From Novipirellula aureliae (GTDB taxonomy: Bacteria > Planctomycetota > Planctomycetia > Pirellulales > Pirellulaceae): a stretch of DNA of 64,000 nucleotides. A model generated the notes under the pieces. That model was not told the DNA's origin, ran no database searches, and saw only the letters and a program-made list of their open reading frames with translations. Where the stretch lies: positions 310,001 through 374,000 of the forward strand of contig NZ_SJPY01000005.1 of NCBI RefSeq assembly GCF_007860185.1, written 5' to 3'. Position numbers and translations under genes: made by a program. Within the stretch, counting starts at the first letter, position 1, and every line of letters begins with the position of its first letter. Shown here one piece after another: positions 62,887-64,000 of this stretch.

Positions 62887-63887
62887 CGCTGACCCCGTTG
62901 GTTTTCGGTTGATAGTTGTAGTAGCGGCAAAATCTGACTGGCATCTTCGTCGATGATGATCTTCTTACCTAGTTTTGGAACCACCTCGCGCATCGTTTCG
63001 ATGTAGATGCGTCGTTTGGTCACCTCTGGAGCTTTCAGGAACTCGGTCAACACCGCATTGAAGCGAGAGACATCGCCTTCGGCTTCGTTGACGCGTTGGA
63101 GCGCGTACCCCTCAGCGGCTTGAATCTTCTGTTCAGCTTCACCACTGGCGCGAGGAACCACTTTGTTGTATTCGCCGTTGGCGACATTGATCATTTTTTC
63201 CCGCTCTTGCTGGGCCTGGTTGACTTCGTTAAACGAAGGCTGAACCGGTAAAGGTGGATTGACATTCTTCAGCTGGACCTGATCGATGCTCAAACCAAGC
63301 TGGTATTTGTTTACCTGCTCCTGTAGTTGGGCCAGAGCATCCGCTTCGATCTCTTGCCGCCCCACGGTAATAACTTCATCGACGGTGCGATCACCAACGA
63401 CAGTACGCATGACCGATTCGGATATATCGCGTAACGTGTCGCCGGGGTCGCGTACCTCAAACAGAAACAATCTCGGTTCCCGAATCCGATACTGGATGAT
63501 CCATTCGACAGTCGCTGCATTGAGATCCCCCGTGACCATGCTGCGTTCTTCTACCTGCTCAGATGAAAACTGCATCGGATCGGAAGCATCCGCGGTGCCA
63601 AAACCGAATTCTTGTTTCAATTGACGCTTTACCGGGACGATCGATACCCGGTCAACGCCGAAAGGAAACTTGAAACGCAAACCGGGGTCGACCGTTTTGA
63701 CATACTTGCCAAACCGCAGCACGACCCCCTGCGATTCCGCTTGGACCGTGTAGATCGACGTGTAGGCAAAAATGACCAGCAAAATGGCGGGGACTACCCA
63801 GACGAGAAAAGGACGAAAATCTTCGAATCTTCCCCAATCGATGTTTCCCCAATCAATATTTCGGCGGTTGTCGCGTTCAAAACTCAT
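62883..63887 (-). CDS. hflK: HflK, SPFH-domain modulator of FtsH protease
   Basis: The 334-residue protein (start ATG 63887) has an N-terminal duplicated motif (NIDWGNIDWG), one membrane helix (LVWVVPAILLVIFAYTSIYT), and the SPFH domain: VQAESQGVVLRFGKYVKTVD, PGLRFKFPFGVDRVSIVPVK, VEWIIQYRIREPRLFLFEV. The C-terminal helix includes PSFNEVNQAQQEREKMINVA and AEGYALQRVNEAEGDVSRF. It is the partner of HflC in the FtsH-associated complex. It lacks the long Gly-rich N-terminus of E. coli HflK. Confidence 0.94.
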   Translation of the reverse strand: MSFERDNRRNIDWGNIDWGRFEDFRPFLVWVVPAILLVIFAYTSIYTVQAESQGVVLRFGKYVKTVDPGLRFKFPFGVDRVSIVPVKRQLKQEFGFGTADASDPMQFSSEQVEERSMVTGDLNAATVEWIIQYRIREPRLFLFEVRDPGDTLRDISESVMRTVVGDRTVDEVITVGRQEIEADALAQLQEQVNKYQLGLSIDQVQLKNVNPPLPVQPSFNEVNQAQQEREKMINVANGEYNKVVPRASGEAEQKIQAAEGYALQRVNEAEGDVSRFNAVLTEFLKAPEVTKRRIYIETMREVVPKLGKKIIIDEDASQILPLLQLSTENQRGQR

Positions 63888-64000
63888 CTGACGGATCGAT
63901 GGTGACAAAGGATTTGCCGGTGCATCGCTTCGAGATGCAGAAAGTCATCCAAGGACGACTTGCGACGCGTTGGAACGCCCGGCACGGTGTTGATAATACT
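63888..64000. other. Upstream region of hflK at the window end
   Basis: No gene or clear promoter is seen in these bases. The hflKC promoter should lie here. Confidence 0.3.

Overview
The window reads as chromosomal DNA of a marine-type planctomycete of the Pirellulaceae (Rhodopirellula-like). The inference rests on several secreted formylglycine sulfatases, a Gfo/Idh/MocA dehydrogenase with a Tat leader, ThuA and PQQ-propeller proteins, small proteins ending in a SFPASDPP tail, a planctomycete-style tyrosine recombinase, many palindromic intergenic repeats, and sparse operon structure. No species can be assigned from sequence alone.

Region 1 (1-16019) looks like an accessory block for low-oxygen, nitrosative-stress and central energy metabolism. 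It holds a broken RIC/YtfE di-iron repair protein, a DUF454 membrane protein, a DUF488 protein, a ferritin-like protein, an NnrS-like membrane protein, a ferredoxin-NADP-reductase-type flavoprotein, homodimeric pyruvate dehydrogenase E1 (aceE), an aldo/keto reductase, a cupin, sdhB, an AhpD-like protein and cbb3-oxidase genes (ccoS, ccoN, a cytochrome c). Two palindromic repeat families (here A and B) are concentrated in its first 11.5 kb, and family A usually lies just upstream of start codons. From 10.4 to 16.0 kb nearly every gene is broken: sdhB, ccoN, cytochrome c, nitronate monooxygenase, a PAS histidine kinase and a second aceE copy all carry in-frame stop codons or deletions. A tyrosine recombinase (16466-17614) closes the block.

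Region 2 (17.7-33.6 kb) is a sulfated-polysaccharide degradation and secreted-protein region. It has three intact sulfatases, a five-bladed-propeller glycosidase-like protein, a PQQ-propeller protein, an SGNH esterase, a Gfo/Idh/MocA oxidoreductase, two planctomycete-type membrane or lipoproteins and a coiled-coil zinc-ribbon protein. Relics of two more sulfatases, a ThuA protein and an alpha-L-rhamnosidase lie between them.

Region 3 (33.8-40.7 kb) is housekeeping: thiG, a 12-unit array of 61-62 bp double-hairpin repeats, the trigger factor gene (convergent with thiG), tRNA-Gly(GCC), and a compact operon of a FabH-like ketosynthase, YqgE/AlgH, a metallophosphatase and a TPR protein. An exported acetolactate-decarboxylase-like protein follows.

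Region 4 (41.6-45.9 kb) is an ECF42-type sigma factor with its usual partners, YCII/DGPF and PhnB/VOC proteins, here in unusual fused arrangements. Region 5 (46.2-54.7 kb, minus strand) is one likely operon: periplasmic adaptor, RND pump, NtrB-like kinase, NtrC-like sigma-54 activator and an EIIA(Ntr)-like protein, with a candidate sigma-54 promoter upstream. A TolC-type lipoprotein at 57.7-59.8 kb may complete the pump. Region 6 (55-64 kb) has a MITE-like inverted-repeat element, csrA, small proteins, a cytidylate-kinase-like protein, chemotaxis remnants (a CheA-CheR chimera, a cheY and a CZB-domain relic) and hflKC.

Two themes run through the window: a high pseudogene load (more than a dozen relics), and abundant repeats at every scale, from 12-20 bp two-copy tandem duplications to palindromic dispersed elements.
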